From: Actinomycetes bacterium | Lineage (GTDB): Bacteria; Actinomycetota; Acidimicrobiia; Acidimicrobiales; Acidimicrobiaceae | Length of the DNA stretch: 59,742 bases | Direction: 5' to 3' | Assembly: GCA_021803345.1 (NCBI GenBank) | Contig: JAJZLS010000041.1 | Location: forward strand, 1 to 59,742 | Shown: piece after piece, positions 10,006 to 21,837 of the stretch | Position numbering within the stretch: the first letter of the stretch is position 1 | Layout: the number at the start of each line of letters is the position of its first letter | Position numbers and translations under genes: made by a program | Notes under the pieces: model-generated | Database searches by the model: none | The model's input: only the letters and a program-made list of their open reading frames with translations | What the model was told of the DNA's origin: nothing

Positions 10006-12211
10006 GAAATGAAGGCCTGTAAGCAGCCCTGAGCTTTTCCACTTCAACCTCAATTAGGCCCGGCACACAAATCTTAGTTCCGGTTACACGACCAATTTTT
10101 GCTGCCGGCAGACCCCGGCAGGAAATGTATTCAACCACTTCCTCCGCTGAATTGGTAGCTACAAGCACCCTTGAGCCGGACTCCGAGAACAGCTCGAAAT
10201 GGTCAACTATAGCACCGGCGTCGATGTCAGCTCCAAGAGTGCCAGCCAAAGCCATTTCCGACAAAGCCAGTCCAAGACCGCCGTCAGATACATCATGCAT
10301 GGCAGATATGGCAAATTCGTCTGCCCGCTGGCTCAACTCAATGATCAAATTCACCAGTTCCATGTGTAGCTTCAAATCAAGCTGTGGCAGTTCGCCATCT
10401 ATATCCCCTTTGAGTTGGTATGCCCATCTCGAGCCAGCCAGGTTTCGCTCAGTCTTGCCTACCAGCACCAGATCGGCGTTCTCTGAAAAGCCAATACTTC
10501 TGGGCTGCTGGCGTAGCTGGTCAATTACTCCAAGAGTGGTCACCACCGGGGTTGGATCTATATCCACCCCGTTCACCTCATTGTACAGAGAAACGTTTCC
10601 TCCAACTACCGGTATCTCAAGCTGAAGACAGGCCTCCGCAATGCCATCGATAGCCTCGGACAGCTGCCACATCACTTCTGGATGCTCAGGATTACCAAAG
10701 TTAAGACAATCCACCAAACAGGCAGGCTTTGCGCCAGTCATCGCCACATTCAATGCACTTTCAGCGACCACCATGGCTGCTCCAGCTCGGGGATTAACCG
10801 CACACCACCTGGAGTTTCCATCCGCAGATACAGCTATAGCCTTACCACTGAATTCTACTCCTGGACCGGCGGCCCGAAGAAGAGTCGCATCCATCCCAGG
10901 CTTTACTACCGTATTTAAAAATAGCTGGTGATCATACTGGGTGTAGACCCAGGCCGGATCGAAAAGCATCTGCATGAGATCGTTCTCAAGATCCGAGCCA
11001 TCACAGCCAGCCCCAGCGACTCTAGACTTGCGCGACTCAAGGTCCGCCGGAGCCTCTCTCTTCCGGTCGTATTTTGGAGCTTCATCAGCCAATGATCCCG
11101 CAGGTACTTCGGCCAAAAGCCGGCCACCCTGGCGGTCAAATACACACAACATGCCCACTGAAATACCGGAGTCAGTCTTAACAGGCTCAGTCACCTTCCC
11201 TATTACGGAAGCTGACACTTCCCACTTTTTAGCCACCTTGAGTACCTGGTCCAGTGAGTCAGGGGTGACGATCGCCAGCATCCGCTCTTGACTTTCTGAA
11301 GTCATCACTTCGAATGGCTCCATATTCTGCTCACGGACCGGGATCTCAGATATGAATACATCCATACCCATTCCGGCATTGGCAGCCGTTTCAGATGTGG
11401 CACAGGTGATTCCCGCTCCACCGAGATCTTGAATCCCAACGACCAGCTTGAGGTCAAGCAACTCCAAACATGCCTCTATTAACCGCTTTTCCTCGTAGGG
11501 GTCACCCACCTGAACACTGGGACGCTTTGTGGAACTGTTTTCATCGAAGCCCGCCGAAGCCAACACCGAGACACCACCGATACCGTCTCTTCCGGTAGAG
11601 GCACCAAGCAGTACCGCCAAATTGGATGCTCCCGATGCCTTTGCAAGCACCAGACGGTCCCGCGGAAGGATCCCAATTGCCGCCACATTCACTAAAGGAT
11701 TCGAATTGAAGGTCTTATCAAATACCGTCTCCCCACCTACAGTAGGGACTCCGACGGCATTGCCGTAGCCGGATATCCCGCTCACCACTCCGGTGAATAT
11801 CCATCGATTCTTAGCATCGTCAATTGGACCCATGCGCAAAGAGTCGAGAAGAGCTATAGGCCGGGCACCCATAGTAAAGATATCCCGCAGTATTCCCCCC
11901 ACTCCAGTTGCGGCACCCTGGTATGGTTCAATCGCTGAGGGGTGGTTGTGGCTCTCCATTCGAATTGCCACAGCGATCCCATCTCCGATATCAATTACAC
12001 CGGCGTTCTCACCGGGACCAACCAAAACATTCTCACCCTTGGAAGGCAACCTTCCCAAATGAATTCTCGAAGATTTATACGAACAGTGTTCGCTCCACAT
12101 CACTGAGTACATTGCCAATTCCAAATGATTTGGCGATCGTCCCAGAACCTCTGTAATCATTTCAAGTTCAGAGTCGGTTAGACCCAGCGTACGGTGTATC
12201 GGCATTTCCAT
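9998..12211 (-). CDS. purL: Phosphoribosylformylglycinamidine synthase subunit PurL
   Basis: Large subunit of the three-part FGAM synthase, which acts with PurQ (glutaminase) and PurS. At 737 residues it is the short PurL form, which needs PurS and PurQ; both are encoded upstream. Landmarks are [12 protein letters not shown] near 35-46, [27 protein letters not shown], a [10 protein letters not shown] segment and [12 protein letters not shown]. No good ribosome binding site precedes either of the two close ATGs (12211, 12205), so a leaderless mRNA is possible. A plus-strand gene at 12431 separates it from purQ, so it probably has its own promoter. Confidence 0.96.
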   Translation of the reverse strand: MEMPIHRTLGLTDSELEMITEVLGRSPNHLELAMYSVMWSEHCSYKSSRIHLGRLPSKGENVLVGPGENAGVIDIGDGIAVAIRMESHNHPSAIEPYQGAATGVGGILRDIFTMGARPIALLDSLRMGPIDDAKNRWIFTGVVSGISGYGNAVGVPTVGGETVFDKTFNSNPLVNVAAIGILPRDRLVLAKASGASNLAVLLGASTGRDGIGGVSVLASAGFDENSSTKRPSVQVGDPYEEKRLIEACLELLDLKLVVGIQDLGGAGITCATSETAANAGMGMDVFISEIPVREQNMEPFEVMTSESQERMLAIVTPDSLDQVLKVAKKWEVSASVIGKVTEPVKTDSGISVGMLCVFDRQGGRLLAEVPAGSLADEAPKYDRKREAPADLESRKSRVAGAGCDGSDLENDLMQMLFDPAWVYTQYDHQLFLNTVVKPGMDATLLRAAGPGVEFSGKAIAVSADGNSRWCAVNPRAGAAMVVAESALNVAMTGAKPACLVDCLNFGNPEHPEVMWQLSEAIDGIAEACLQLEIPVVGGNVSLYNEVNGVDIDPTPVVTTLGVIDQLRQQPRSIGFSENADLVLVGKTERNLAGSRWAYQLKGDIDGELPQLDLKLHMELVNLIIELSQRADEFAISAMHDVSDGGLGLALSEMALAGTLGADIDAGAIVDHFELFSESGSRVLVATNSAEEVVEYISCRGLPAAKIGRVTGTKICVPGLIEVEVEKLRAAYRPSFLK

Positions 12212-12430
12212 GATTACAAACTAGAGGCTGCAGCAGTTGGGTGAGGTAATTTAGCAGCTAACAGGCAACTTTTTTAAAATTAGTTTTACATTATTTGAAG
12301 AATCTAACCAAAAATCAATCCCAATTCCCTGCAAATAATTGTCAATTAGTAATCCAATTAGTGTGAGAAGGATAAGACAAATTATTACTATTATTCTGAG
12401 AATCATGAAATAAGTCTTATACTTGAAGCT

Positions 12431-12883
12431 ATGGTAACTTCGACTTCTAGAAAAACACAGCCCGTTTCTGCAGACCAAAAAGAGTCTCTTCCACTCGGAA
12501 GAGAACAGACTAAAATTGTGAAACAATATCTGGAAGCGCTTGAAATATCAAGGCCAAAAAGAGGGCGAAAACGAACATTAGAGTCAATCAATAAACAATT
12601 AAAAGCGATTGACGACCTGCCAAAAAATACCAACCCATTAAAGAAACTCCACCTTACCCAGAAGAGAATTGAACTCAACGCAGAACTAGAGCGGATTAAA
12701 AATGGCCCTGACCTGGAAAAATTGGAAACTGAGTTCATCAAAGTAGCTAAAGAGTACTCCCTCAAAAATGGGATATCCTTCCCTGCCTGGAAAGAACAGG
12801 GGGTCAGCGTCGAAGTTCTGGCTAAGGCTGGAATCATTCAGCCAAACAAACCGGGTAGAAAACCCCGGGTCGCTAAGCAGTAA
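12431..12883 (+). CDS. Conserved small basic protein of unknown function (actinobacterial type)
   Basis: A 150-residue charged protein. Residues 40-52 are a basic KRGRKRTLESINK stretch, then a predicted helical/coiled-coil middle (about 55-110). The C-terminal block GISFPAWKEQGVSVEVLAKAGI is followed by a basic PGRKPR tail. I recall uncharacterised actinobacterial proteins with the same layout and an AW+E-GV-LK-AGI block, but no established function. The basic ends suggest nucleic-acid binding, which is inference only. It lies between purL and purQ on the opposite strand and ends in a hairpin. Confidence 0.8.
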   Translation: MVTSTSRKTQPVSADQKESLPLGREQTKIVKQYLEALEISRPKRGRKRTLESINKQLKAIDDLPKNTNPLKKLHLTQKRIELNAELERIKNGPDLEKLETEFIKVAKEYSLKNGISFPAWKEQGVSVEVLAKAGIIQPNKPGRKPRVAKQ

Positions 12884-12900
12884 TTTCGCTTTCGAAATTA
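12881..12900 (+). terminator. Short hairpin at the stop codon of the 12431 gene
   Basis: A perfect TAATTTC/GAAATTA stem with a six-base loop begins in the TAA stop itself. It may serve both this gene and the convergent purQ. There is no strong T-run. Confidence 0.4.
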
Positions 12901-12947
12901 CAAGTCAAAGTGTTGTGGTATTCATCTGATACATGCAACATATAGCG

Positions 12948-13607
12948 CTAAATATTTGCAATAAATGACTGTATTATTTTAAGTCCATCGGTAAGACCGG
13001 TCAAAGAATCGCATGCCCGCTCAGGATGAGGCATCATTCCGACAACATTTCTCTTCTCGGAACAGACTCCGGCAATTGAGTTCATTGAACCATTTGGGTT
13101 ATCCAGATATCTCAATACAATCTGGTCATTATCTTCAATATCTGCCAGAGTTCTTATGTCACAGGTGTAATTTCCCTCAAAGTGATTGATCGGAAGGCGC
13201 AGGATCTCCCCGGCATTTGAAGTCGAAGTAGCCACCGAATCACTAGTTTCAACTTCTACTTCCACCTCTTTGCACAAAAATCGCAGCCCGGAATTCTTCT
13301 GCAGTGCACCCGGCAACAAACCAGCTTCAGTCAACACTTGAAATCCGTTGCAGATCCCGAGTATCGGGCCGCCTCTCTTGGCAAATTCACCTACAGCTGC
13401 CATCACAGGAGAGAATCTGGCAATTGCCCCGGGGCGAAGATAGTCACCATGGGCAAAACCCCCCGGCAGAACGACTCCGGAAACATCATCTAGACTCGAT
13501 TGCCCATGCCACAGAAAGCTGGTCTTGACCCCATTCGACTCTAATACCGCTGCCACATCGAATTCACAATTAGAACCGGGGAAGACGACGATTCCTACGC
13601 TCTTCAT
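12948..13607 (-). CDS. purQ: Phosphoribosylformylglycinamidine synthase subunit PurQ
   Basis: Glutaminase subunit that feeds ammonia to PurL. It is a class I amidotransferase: FPGSNCEFDV at the start, GGFAHGDYLRPGAIARFSP, the nucleophile elbow ILGICNGFQVL (Cys about residue 85) and HPE near the C-terminus (MMPHPERACD). The 219-residue length is typical. It lies six bases downstream of purS and is the last gene of the purA-to-purQ run. Confidence 0.96.
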   Translation of the reverse strand: MKSVGIVVFPGSNCEFDVAAVLESNGVKTSFLWHGQSSLDDVSGVVLPGGFAHGDYLRPGAIARFSPVMAAVGEFAKRGGPILGICNGFQVLTEAGLLPGALQKNSGLRFLCKEVEVEVETSDSVATSTSNAGEILRLPINHFEGNYTCDIRTLADIEDNDQIVLRYLDNPNGSMNSIAGVCSEKRNVVGMMPHPERACDSLTGLTDGLKIIQSFIANI

Positions 13608-13612
13608 ACCAA

Positions 13613-13864
13613 CTACGCCTTCACTATTTCAATTTTTACATCTTCTAAAACCGGATTGGACAAAAGTGAAGTCGCTATCTGATCGACCTTCTGCTCAGCC
13701 GAGGCCTGAGTATCAGCATCCAGCTCGAGCGAAATTATCTTCCCCATCCGAACACCTGAAATACCTGAAAATCCAAGTGCAGAGATTGCCTCCGAAATGG
13801 TATGTCCTTCCGGATCCGCAATGCCTTCCCTTAACCACACCTGAACCTTAGCGTTGAACCTCAT
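13613..13864 (-). CDS. purS: Phosphoribosylformylglycinamidine synthase subunit PurS
   Basis: Small structural subunit bridging PurQ and PurL. The 83 residues from the ATG at 13864 (MRFNAKVQVWLREGIADPEG) match the usual size of about 80. The frame is open for 19 more codons upstream, but these are unlike PurS. A GGAGG lies 22 bases before this ATG, and a GTG two codons upstream (13870) is an equally possible start. It is followed closely by purQ. Confidence 0.92.
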   Translation of the reverse strand: MRFNAKVQVWLREGIADPEGHTISEAISALGFSGISGVRMGKIISLELDADTQASAEQKVDQIATSLLSNPVLEDVKIEIVKA

Positions 13865-13940
13865 CTGCACCCATCTTCTCTTTTTGACCTCCCACCCTCC
13901 CACGAGGAAGGAGACTGACACGCTAAATTGATCAATATCT

Positions 13941-14813
13941 TTACGCTACAAATTCGCAACCGCTTATTCGTTCGTAAACTGCAATGTAGCGGTTCCGGAG
14001 TGACTCCTGAATCGCCATAGGCAGACTTGGTGGCGGTGGTAATTTATCCCAACCCGTCGATTCCAGCCAATCCCGAAGTGGCTGCTTGTCATATTGAGTA
14101 GGCTCACCACCCGATCCAAGCTCAGTGGCTTCCCAAATCCGCGAAGAATCAGGCGTAAGGATTTCGTCACACACCGCCAGTTCCCCGTCTATGAATCCGA
14201 ATTCAAATTTGGTGTCGGCCAGAATGACTCCGGCCTCTCCTGCCCTTTGGGCTCCGGCAGAGTAAATGGCGAGGGAAAGCTCTCTGGCTTTTAACGCTAC
14301 ATCCCGTCCAACCAGGTCGACTGCGTCCTCAAATGAAATATTTATATCATGTCCGGTAGCAGCCTTGGTTGAGGGGGTAAAAATCGGTTCTGAAAACTTG
14401 GCTCCGCCTACCAGTCCAGAGGGCATGCGCTGCGAGTGCACGCTCTGGGTGGCAAGGTACTCCTTCAGCGCTGAACCAGCCAGGTACCCACGTACTATAC
14501 ACTCTATTGGAAGCATTTCCGCTTCCTTTACCAACATTGACCTTCCAACAAACTGACTCGGCAACTCATGTCCAAGCTCCTCGGGTCCAGGATGAGCACT
14601 TATCAAATGAGTTGGGTATCGATCTCCAAGGTAATCAAACCAGAATTCGCTCATCGCGGTCAGCACTTTACCTTTATCGCGAATTTCTTCTTTCATTACG
14701 ACATCGAAAGCGGAAACCCGGTCTGAAGCTACCATCAATAGCTTCCTGTCCCCAACTGGCCCAACCCTGTAAAGGTCTCTTACTTTTCCCTGATGAATGA
14801 GTTGCAGTGACAA
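13941..14813 (-). CDS. purC: SAICAR synthase
   Basis: ATP-dependent ligation of CAIR with aspartate. Landmarks are LIHQGKVRDLY at the N-terminus, VASDRVSAFD, ECIVRGYLAGSA, and LADTKFEFG followed by DEILTPDSSR. The 290-residue length matches the long SAICAR synthase form. It sits between purB and purS in the same direction. Confidence 0.96.
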   Translation of the reverse strand: MSLQLIHQGKVRDLYRVGPVGDRKLLMVASDRVSAFDVVMKEEIRDKGKVLTAMSEFWFDYLGDRYPTHLISAHPGPEELGHELPSQFVGRSMLVKEAEMLPIECIVRGYLAGSALKEYLATQSVHSQRMPSGLVGGAKFSEPIFTPSTKAATGHDINISFEDAVDLVGRDVALKARELSLAIYSAGAQRAGEAGVILADTKFEFGFIDGELAVCDEILTPDSSRIWEATELGSGGEPTQYDKQPLRDWLESTGWDKLPPPPSLPMAIQESLRNRYIAVYERISGCEFVA

Positions 14814-14848
14814 AACGCTTCCCAGATCTCTCTTTTAGTATTCTCTAT

Positions 14849-16213
14849 TTATTCGACTCTCGAACCAACAAGAAGTTTCCGGTATTGATCAGTTTTACTC
14901 TTCGGAAGGGCAATTTCTCTAAGCAACACCTCAAATGTGTTGCTTACGTTCGACAGAGCAGACTTTAGTTCCATCGCTTTTGCTATCTGATCCTGGGTAA
15001 GTTTCACTTCAGGATCGTCCAGCAGTACCTTTGAAAAGTGAGTTTTCCTCTCCCAAGCCTGACGAGCGCACCTTTGGACAATCCGATAAGCATTATCCCT
15101 TGAAAGCCCCGAAGAAACAAGGGCTAGCAGAACCGGCTGAGAAAATACCAACCCATAAGTGCGATCGATATTTTCAAGCATTCGCTCTTTGTAAACCACA
15201 AGCCCTGCAATTAGAGAATCAAATTTCGAGGTAACATAGTAGGCGAGTGCAAAAGCATCAGGAATTATGATGCGTTCCACCGAAGAATGTGAGATGTCTC
15301 TTTCGTGCCAAAGTGCCACGTCTTCCAAAGCTGAAATAAGGTAGCCCCTCATAACCCTAGACATTCCCACAAGCCTCTCAGACAGAATCGGGTTTCTCTT
15401 ATGAGGCATAGCGGATGAACCCTTTTGACCTTGGCTGAAATACTCCTCAGCTTCCTGAACCTCGGTGCGCTGAAGATGACGGATCTCAGTAGCAAATGTT
15501 TCTATCGAACTTGCCAACGCGCTCAGAGCGTAAATAACCTCAGCATGGCGGTCTCTAGCTATCACCTGAGTTGCAGGCACCGGCTTCAGACCCAAATTTT
15601 CACACACGAAAAGCTCGATCGAGGGTTCAATGTTGGAATAAGTCCCGACAGCACCGGAGAGCTTGCCGACAGAGATACCATCACGTGCCATTTTCAGGCG
15701 GCGCAAATCACGATTAACCTGAAGCGTCCATAGGGCAATCTTGTTGCCAAAGGTGGTAGGTTCAGCGGCCATTCCGTGAGTACGGCCCAGCATCGGTGTC
15801 ATATAATGCTCAAAAGCCTTATCGGCAAGCGTAGCTATCAGCTTTTCCACCTGTCCAATGACAGCATCTAATGCCCGGGTCATCATGTAACACAATGCGG
15901 TATCTACTACATCTGACGAAGTAAGGCCATAGTGAATCCATGCACCTGCGGGAAAACCAATTGCGGCCTGAACTTCATCTACGAATGCGGCGACATCGTG
16001 GTTTGTTATCTTTTCTCTTTCAAGCACTTTCGCTACGAAATCGGCGTCAATCACAGGCGCCTTCGACCGCACTTCTTTGGCGTGCTCTGCCGGAACCACT
16101 CCGAATTTCGCCCAAGCTTCAGTTGCCAAAATTTCCACTTCAAGCCAAGTCGCAAATCTGGCCTGATCGGAGAAAATATCTGTTATCTCTTTGGGACTGT
16201 ATCTATCGATCAC
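14849..16213 (-). CDS. purB: Adenylosuccinate lyase
   Basis: Releases fumarate from SAICAR and adenylosuccinate. This is a fumarase/aspartase superfamily protein. The signature SSAMPHKRNPILSE (about residues 262-275) carries the flexible catalytic loop, with HYGLTSSDVVDTA (about 94) and TPMLGRTHGMAAEP (about 139) as further active-site segments. The 454-residue length is slightly above the common 430. It serves both the purC product and the purA product, and both genes are neighbours. Confidence 0.96.
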   Translation of the reverse strand: MIDRYSPKEITDIFSDQARFATWLEVEILATEAWAKFGVVPAEHAKEVRSKAPVIDADFVAKVLEREKITNHDVAAFVDEVQAAIGFPAGAWIHYGLTSSDVVDTALCYMMTRALDAVIGQVEKLIATLADKAFEHYMTPMLGRTHGMAAEPTTFGNKIALWTLQVNRDLRRLKMARDGISVGKLSGAVGTYSNIEPSIELFVCENLGLKPVPATQVIARDRHAEVIYALSALASSIETFATEIRHLQRTEVQEAEEYFSQGQKGSSAMPHKRNPILSERLVGMSRVMRGYLISALEDVALWHERDISHSSVERIIIPDAFALAYYVTSKFDSLIAGLVVYKERMLENIDRTYGLVFSQPVLLALVSSGLSRDNAYRIVQRCARQAWERKTHFSKVLLDDPEVKLTQDQIAKAMELKSALSNVSNTFEVLLREIALPKSKTDQYRKLLVGSRVE

Positions 16214-16266
16214 AACTTACCAATCTAAATTCTTTTTATAAATCGTATTGCCGGTGAAGCTGAGCC

Positions 16267-17502
16267 TCAACCATTTTCACTTGCTCGCAGCGCTATATCG
16301 CTACGGTACTGCATATTTTCGAACCGGATGCTGGAGATTGTTTTATAAGCCAACTCTCTTGCTGCTCTCAAATCCTTGCCCGTCGCTGTAACATTCAGCA
16401 CTCTGCCCCCCGCTACTACCAGTTCTCCAGAAGAAAGAGACTTAGTCCCGGCATGATAAATCCGCACATCAGGATCGAGACTCGTGGAGTCTATCGAAAT
16501 CTGAGCCCCGGGTATTGGCCGCTCGGGATAACCTTCAGCAGCCAAAACTACAGTGACGACAGCCTCATCAATCACCTCGGGCTTAGTTTTCAACTCTCCC
16601 TGAGCAAGCTGATATAGCAGTTTAGCCAGGTCATTTTGGATCCTTGGAACAACTACCTGGGTCTCGGGATCGCCGAATCTTATATTAAACTCAACAACTT
16701 TCGGACCATTACTGGTGAGCATCAGTCCTGCATAAAGGATTCCCCGATAATCAATCCCCCTCCTGATAAACTCCTTTATCAGCGGATCAATCGACTCATT
16801 TATTACCCGGTCTATTAACTCAGGGCCAACACCGGGAACTGGACTAAAGGCACCCATTCCTCCAGTATTAGGCCCAAGATCGTTATCGTATATTCGCTTA
16901 AAATCACTTGCTGGGGGAAGAGCGAAACCTTTGTGGCCATCGCAAAGAACCAGCACTGAAATTTCCGGACCCTCCATGGCCTCTTCAATGACAACCTTTG
17001 TCCCGGCGCTGCCAAAAGAATGTCCGCTCAATTTCTCCGTGACATCAAAAATCGCCTCATCACGATCTGTGGTAACCAGAACCCCTTTGCCGGCAGCCAA
17101 CCCATCGGTCTTTATCACATATGGTCCGGGGTATGAATTGAGATATTCAATCGCGCTTTTTGAATCAGTAAATGTTCGAAACGATGCAGTTGGAATACCG
17201 GCTGAATGCAAAATCTCCTTCATCCAGGCCTTAGAACCCTCCAGCTGTGCACCGACACGTCCTGGGCCAACTACCAGTTTGCCCAGGTCTCTAAGACGAT
17301 CCGCTATTCCATCTACCAAAGGAGCTTCAGGCCCGATGACATAAAGGTCGGCTTCAATCGATTCAAATGGACCTGGTGAAATCTCAGCAATTTCCGCTAT
17401 CCCAGGATTACCTGGAAATACCACTACCTCATGTCCGGATGAAACAAAAGAGTCGACTAGTGCATGCTCGCGACCTCCAGAACCGTAAACCGCGATCTTC
17501 AC
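16267..17502 (-). CDS. purD: Phosphoribosylamine-glycine ligase (GAR synthetase)
   Basis: ATP-grasp ligase forming GAR from phosphoribosylamine and glycine. It shows VYGSGGREHALVDS (residues 4-17), the ATP-grasp part YVIKTDGLAAGKGVLV (about 133), EEAMEGPEISVLVLCDG and PNTGGMGAFSPVP. The 411-residue length is normal. Its ATG directly follows the purA stop, indicating one transcript. Confidence 0.96.
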   Translation of the reverse strand: MKIAVYGSGGREHALVDSFVSSGHEVVVFPGNPGIAEIAEISPGPFESIEADLYVIGPEAPLVDGIADRLRDLGKLVVGPGRVGAQLEGSKAWMKEILHSAGIPTASFRTFTDSKSAIEYLNSYPGPYVIKTDGLAAGKGVLVTTDRDEAIFDVTEKLSGHSFGSAGTKVVIEEAMEGPEISVLVLCDGHKGFALPPASDFKRIYDNDLGPNTGGMGAFSPVPGVGPELIDRVINESIDPLIKEFIRRGIDYRGILYAGLMLTSNGPKVVEFNIRFGDPETQVVVPRIQNDLAKLLYQLAQGELKTKPEVIDEAVVTVVLAAEGYPERPIPGAQISIDSTSLDPDVRIYHAGTKSLSSGELVVAGGRVLNVTATGKDLRAARELAYKTISSIRFENMQYRSDIALRASENG

Positions 17503-18819
<1,317 letters not shown>

Positions 18820-18887
18820 TTATCTATCTCATAAATCACTTCGTTACCAAAGTTGGCACAGATCATAAATCCTAGCTGAAATCAACC

Positions 18888-21386
18888 TCAAGATAGGACA
18901 AGATGTGGAGCATCCAGCGACGGAACGTCAACTTTTATGACCGAGCCCTCGGAATATTTATTTTCAAGGAGCGCAATTGCTATCGGATCACTCAATTCCC
19001 TTTGAACTACCCGCTTCAGAGGCCTTGCACCGTATACCGGATCATAGCCAACCCTCGACAACCAGGCCTTGGCCTGATCTGTAATCTCAAGCTTTAGTGA
19101 TCTCACCTCAAGCCGCTGACGCAGTGAGCTGACAACAAGGTCAACTATCTTCGTAAGGTCATCCTGGCTGAGCGAGTGGAACCTGATAATTTCATCGATC
19201 CTGTTGATAAATTCAGGCCTGAAAACTGTAGCCGGATCCCCAGAAATGTTGGAGGTCATAATCAGTACTGTATTGGTAAAGTTAACTGTCTGCCCTCGTG
19301 AATCAGTCAGCCTGCCGTCATCTAAAACCTGAAGCAGTATATTGAACACATCAGGGTGGGCTTTCTCTATTTCATCCAGCAATACTACCGCATACGGACG
19401 ACGTCTGACCGCCTCGGTGAGCTGGCCGCCCTCGTCAAACCCTACATAACCTGGGGGGGCTCCCACCAGTCGTGAAACTGTGTGGCTCTCCTGATATTCG
19501 CTCATGTCGATACGTATCATTGCCCGTTCATCGTCGAACAAAAACTCGGCAAGGGTCCTTGCCATTTCGGTCTTTCCGACTCCGGTGGGACCCATAAACA
19601 AAAATGAGCCGATCGGGCGATTGGGATCACTGATCCCAGCCCTTGACCGCCTTATTGCATTGGCAACAGCTGACGCGGCCTCATCCTGGCCAACTACCCT
19701 TTGGTGCAGATACTCTTCCATGTGCACCAGTTTGGCAATCTCGCCTTCCAGCAGCTTCGAAACTGGGATCCCTGTAGCTTTTGAAACTACTTCGGCAATG
19801 TCCTCTTCGTCAACTTCCTCTTTGAGCATTCTTCCCTGGTCCTGCATTTCCATAAGCCTCTCGGTGGCCATCGAGACTTCTTTGGTCAGACGGGGTATTT
19901 CTCCATATCTCAGTTCCGCCGCCTTATCTAAATGCCCTTCTCTCTCAAACCGCTCAGCCTGGTCCTTTATACTTTCCAGCTTCTCCTTGATACTGCGGAT
20001 AGCGTCAATGGCTTCCTTTTCCGATACCCACTTAGCTTTGAGAGAATTGAACTCTTCATTCAGATTTGCTATCTCCGACTCAAGTCTCGAGAGGCGCTCC
20101 TGGGAGGCTTTATCAGTTTCTTTGGCCAGAGAAATCTTCTCGATCTCCAGCTGTCGTATCTTTCGATTGACGACGTCGATCTCGGTCGGCATCGAATCAA
20201 TTTCGATCCTCAACCTCGAAGCAGCCTCGTCTATTAAATCAATGGCCTTATCAGGCAGAAAACGGTCGGTGATATATCTATCCGATAAAACTGCCGCTGC
20301 TATCAAAGCTGAGTCCTGAATTCGCACACCGTGATGGACCTCATATTTATCCCTGAGGCCTCTGAGGATCGCCACGGTCGCGTCTACGCTCGGTGGATCC
20401 ACAATGATCTTCTGGAAACGCCTTTCCAGTGCGGGATCTTTTTCAATATATTTTCTGTATTCATCTAAGGTGGTAGCCCCGACCATCCTTAGCTCGCCCC
20501 GAGCCAACATAGGCTTCAACATATTGGAGGCGTCCATAGCACCTTCGGTGGCTCCAGCTCCAACTACGGTGTGTAACTCATCAATGAAGGTGATGATTTC
20601 ACCATCCGAGTCAGATATCTCCTTGAGTACCGCCTTAAGCCGCTCTTCAAATTCACCCCTGAACTTCGCTCCGGCCACCATCGCCGCCAGATCAAGTCCG
20701 ATCAACCGCTTATGGCGGAGCGACTCTGGTACATCGCCCTCGACAATTCTTTTAGCCAAACCTTCCACAATCGCTGTTTTACCGACTCCTGGCTCTCCGA
20801 TCAGGATCGGGTTATTCTTGGTTCGACGTGAAAGAACCTGTATTACCCTTCGGATCTCGTCATCGCGGCCTATAACCGGATCGATCTTTCCTTTTCGAGC
20901 CTGATCGGTCAAATCCCGACCAAATTTTTCAAGTGCCTGATAAGTTGCCTCTGGATTTTGCGAGGTTACATTATGTGAACCGCGAACCTCCCGGAGCGCA
21001 ACCATCAGGGATTCCCGGGAAACCCCAATCAGGTCGGACAGGTTCACCAAAAGGTGTTCTACCGAAATATATTCGTCACCCATCTTTTCACGTAGCGAAT
21101 CTGCTCCATTTAGCACTTCAATAAAGGCCCGGGAGTATTGGGGTTCGGTCCCATAGGCTTTTGACATTTTGGCAGTTGCATCGCTAAGAGTATTTCTCAG
21201 AGACAACGGGGAAATACCTACCCGATTCAGAATAGGTAAGGTCAGCCCCTCTTGTTGAGACATCAGCGCCAGAAGGAGGTGGGCAGGAGTTATCTCAGAG
21301 GCCGAGGTCTCCCTGGCATTTGCAGTTGCTTGCGCGATGGCTTCTTGAGTCTTTATTGTCCAACGATTCGGATCAGTTCCAGCCAT
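18888..21386 (-). CDS. clpB: Chaperone disaggregase ClpB
   Basis: Hexameric AAA+ ATPase that extracts polypeptides from aggregates together with DnaK. The 832 residues hold the N-terminal Clp domain ([11 protein letters not shown]), the first Walker A GEPGVGKT near 200, a long coiled middle domain (about 400-530) needed for DnaK contact, the second Walker A GPTGVGKT near 600, and [13 protein letters not shown] near 760. It is a little shorter than the usual 850-870, with a compact stretch after the TSN motif of the second ATPase domain. It lies 40 bases after hspR and thus in the chaperone operon. Confidence 0.95.
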   Translation of the reverse strand: MAGTDPNRWTIKTQEAIAQATANARETSASEITPAHLLLALMSQQEGLTLPILNRVGISPLSLRNTLSDATAKMSKAYGTEPQYSRAFIEVLNGADSLREKMGDEYISVEHLLVNLSDLIGVSRESLMVALREVRGSHNVTSQNPEATYQALEKFGRDLTDQARKGKIDPVIGRDDEIRRVIQVLSRRTKNNPILIGEPGVGKTAIVEGLAKRIVEGDVPESLRHKRLIGLDLAAMVAGAKFRGEFEERLKAVLKEISDSDGEIITFIDELHTVVGAGATEGAMDASNMLKPMLARGELRMVGATTLDEYRKYIEKDPALERRFQKIIVDPPSVDATVAILRGLRDKYEVHHGVRIQDSALIAAAVLSDRYITDRFLPDKAIDLIDEAASRLRIEIDSMPTEIDVVNRKIRQLEIEKISLAKETDKASQERLSRLESEIANLNEEFNSLKAKWVSEKEAIDAIRSIKEKLESIKDQAERFEREGHLDKAAELRYGEIPRLTKEVSMATERLMEMQDQGRMLKEEVDEEDIAEVVSKATGIPVSKLLEGEIAKLVHMEEYLHQRVVGQDEAASAVANAIRRSRAGISDPNRPIGSFLFMGPTGVGKTEMARTLAEFLFDDERAMIRIDMSEYQESHTVSRLVGAPPGYVGFDEGGQLTEAVRRRPYAVVLLDEIEKAHPDVFNILLQVLDDGRLTDSRGQTVNFTNTVLIMTSNISGDPATVFRPEFINRIDEIIRFHSLSQDDLTKIVDLVVSSLRQRLEVRSLKLEITDQAKAWLSRVGYDPVYGARPLKRVVQRELSDPIAIALLENKYSEGSVIKVDVPSLDAPHLVLS

Positions 21387-21426
21387 CTAATTGCCTCCCA
21401 TCTCTTTTACCCAAATCTTCTCCTGA

Positions 21427-21837
21427 TTACTTTTGTCGTTGAAAACTTTTCAAAACTGTCAAAGTGTGTGAAAAAGGCACCAGCTCTCGTTTGTACTGCC
21501 GCTCCACCTCTTCGCTGTAACGTTTCAATTCCTCTTTTGCTGCGGCAAGCTGGCTCCTGAGAGAAGCTATCTCATTCTCCATTTCGATAAACTTCTTGAC
21601 TCCTTCCAAGTTCAGCCCCGAGTTGGTGAGCTCCTGAATCTTGCGGAGCTTTTGGACATCTTCCTCGCTGTAACGACGAGAGCCTCCCCCGGTTCTGATT
21701 GGATCCACCAACCCCTTGCGTTCATAAATCCTTAGAGTCTGTGGATGCATGCCAGCCAGCTCTGCGGCAACCGAAATTACATAAACAGCCTTAAGCGAAC
21801 CCTTGCCTGGGTCTAAATAACCGTTACTTTCGAGCAC
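21427..21837 (-). CDS. hspR: MerR-family heat shock repressor HspR
   Basis: Repressor of the dnaK operon in actinobacteria, which senses free DnaK. The MerR-type helix-turn-helix is clear: YVISVAAELAGMHPQTLRIYERKGLVDP, then GGSRRYSEEDVQKL, followed by a dimerising coiled coil to residue 136. The GTG at 21837 is chosen because GGAGG lies about ten bases upstream inside dnaJ. A TTG three codons earlier is also open. It overlaps dnaJ by 14 bases and is followed by clpB. Its operator is probably the inverted repeat at 25489-25513. Confidence 0.92.
   Translation of the reverse strand: MLESNGYLDPGKGSLKAVYVISVAAELAGMHPQTLRIYERKGLVDPIRTGGGSRRYSEEDVQKLRKIQELTNSGLNLEGVKKFIEMENEIASLRSQLAAAKEELKRYSEEVERQYKRELVPFSHTLTVLKSFQRQK

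Noticed and set aside
10125-10625. 166-codon plus-strand frame inside purL
   Set aside because: Antisense shadow of a well-conserved gene. The same applies to long opposite-strand frames in clpB and dnaK.
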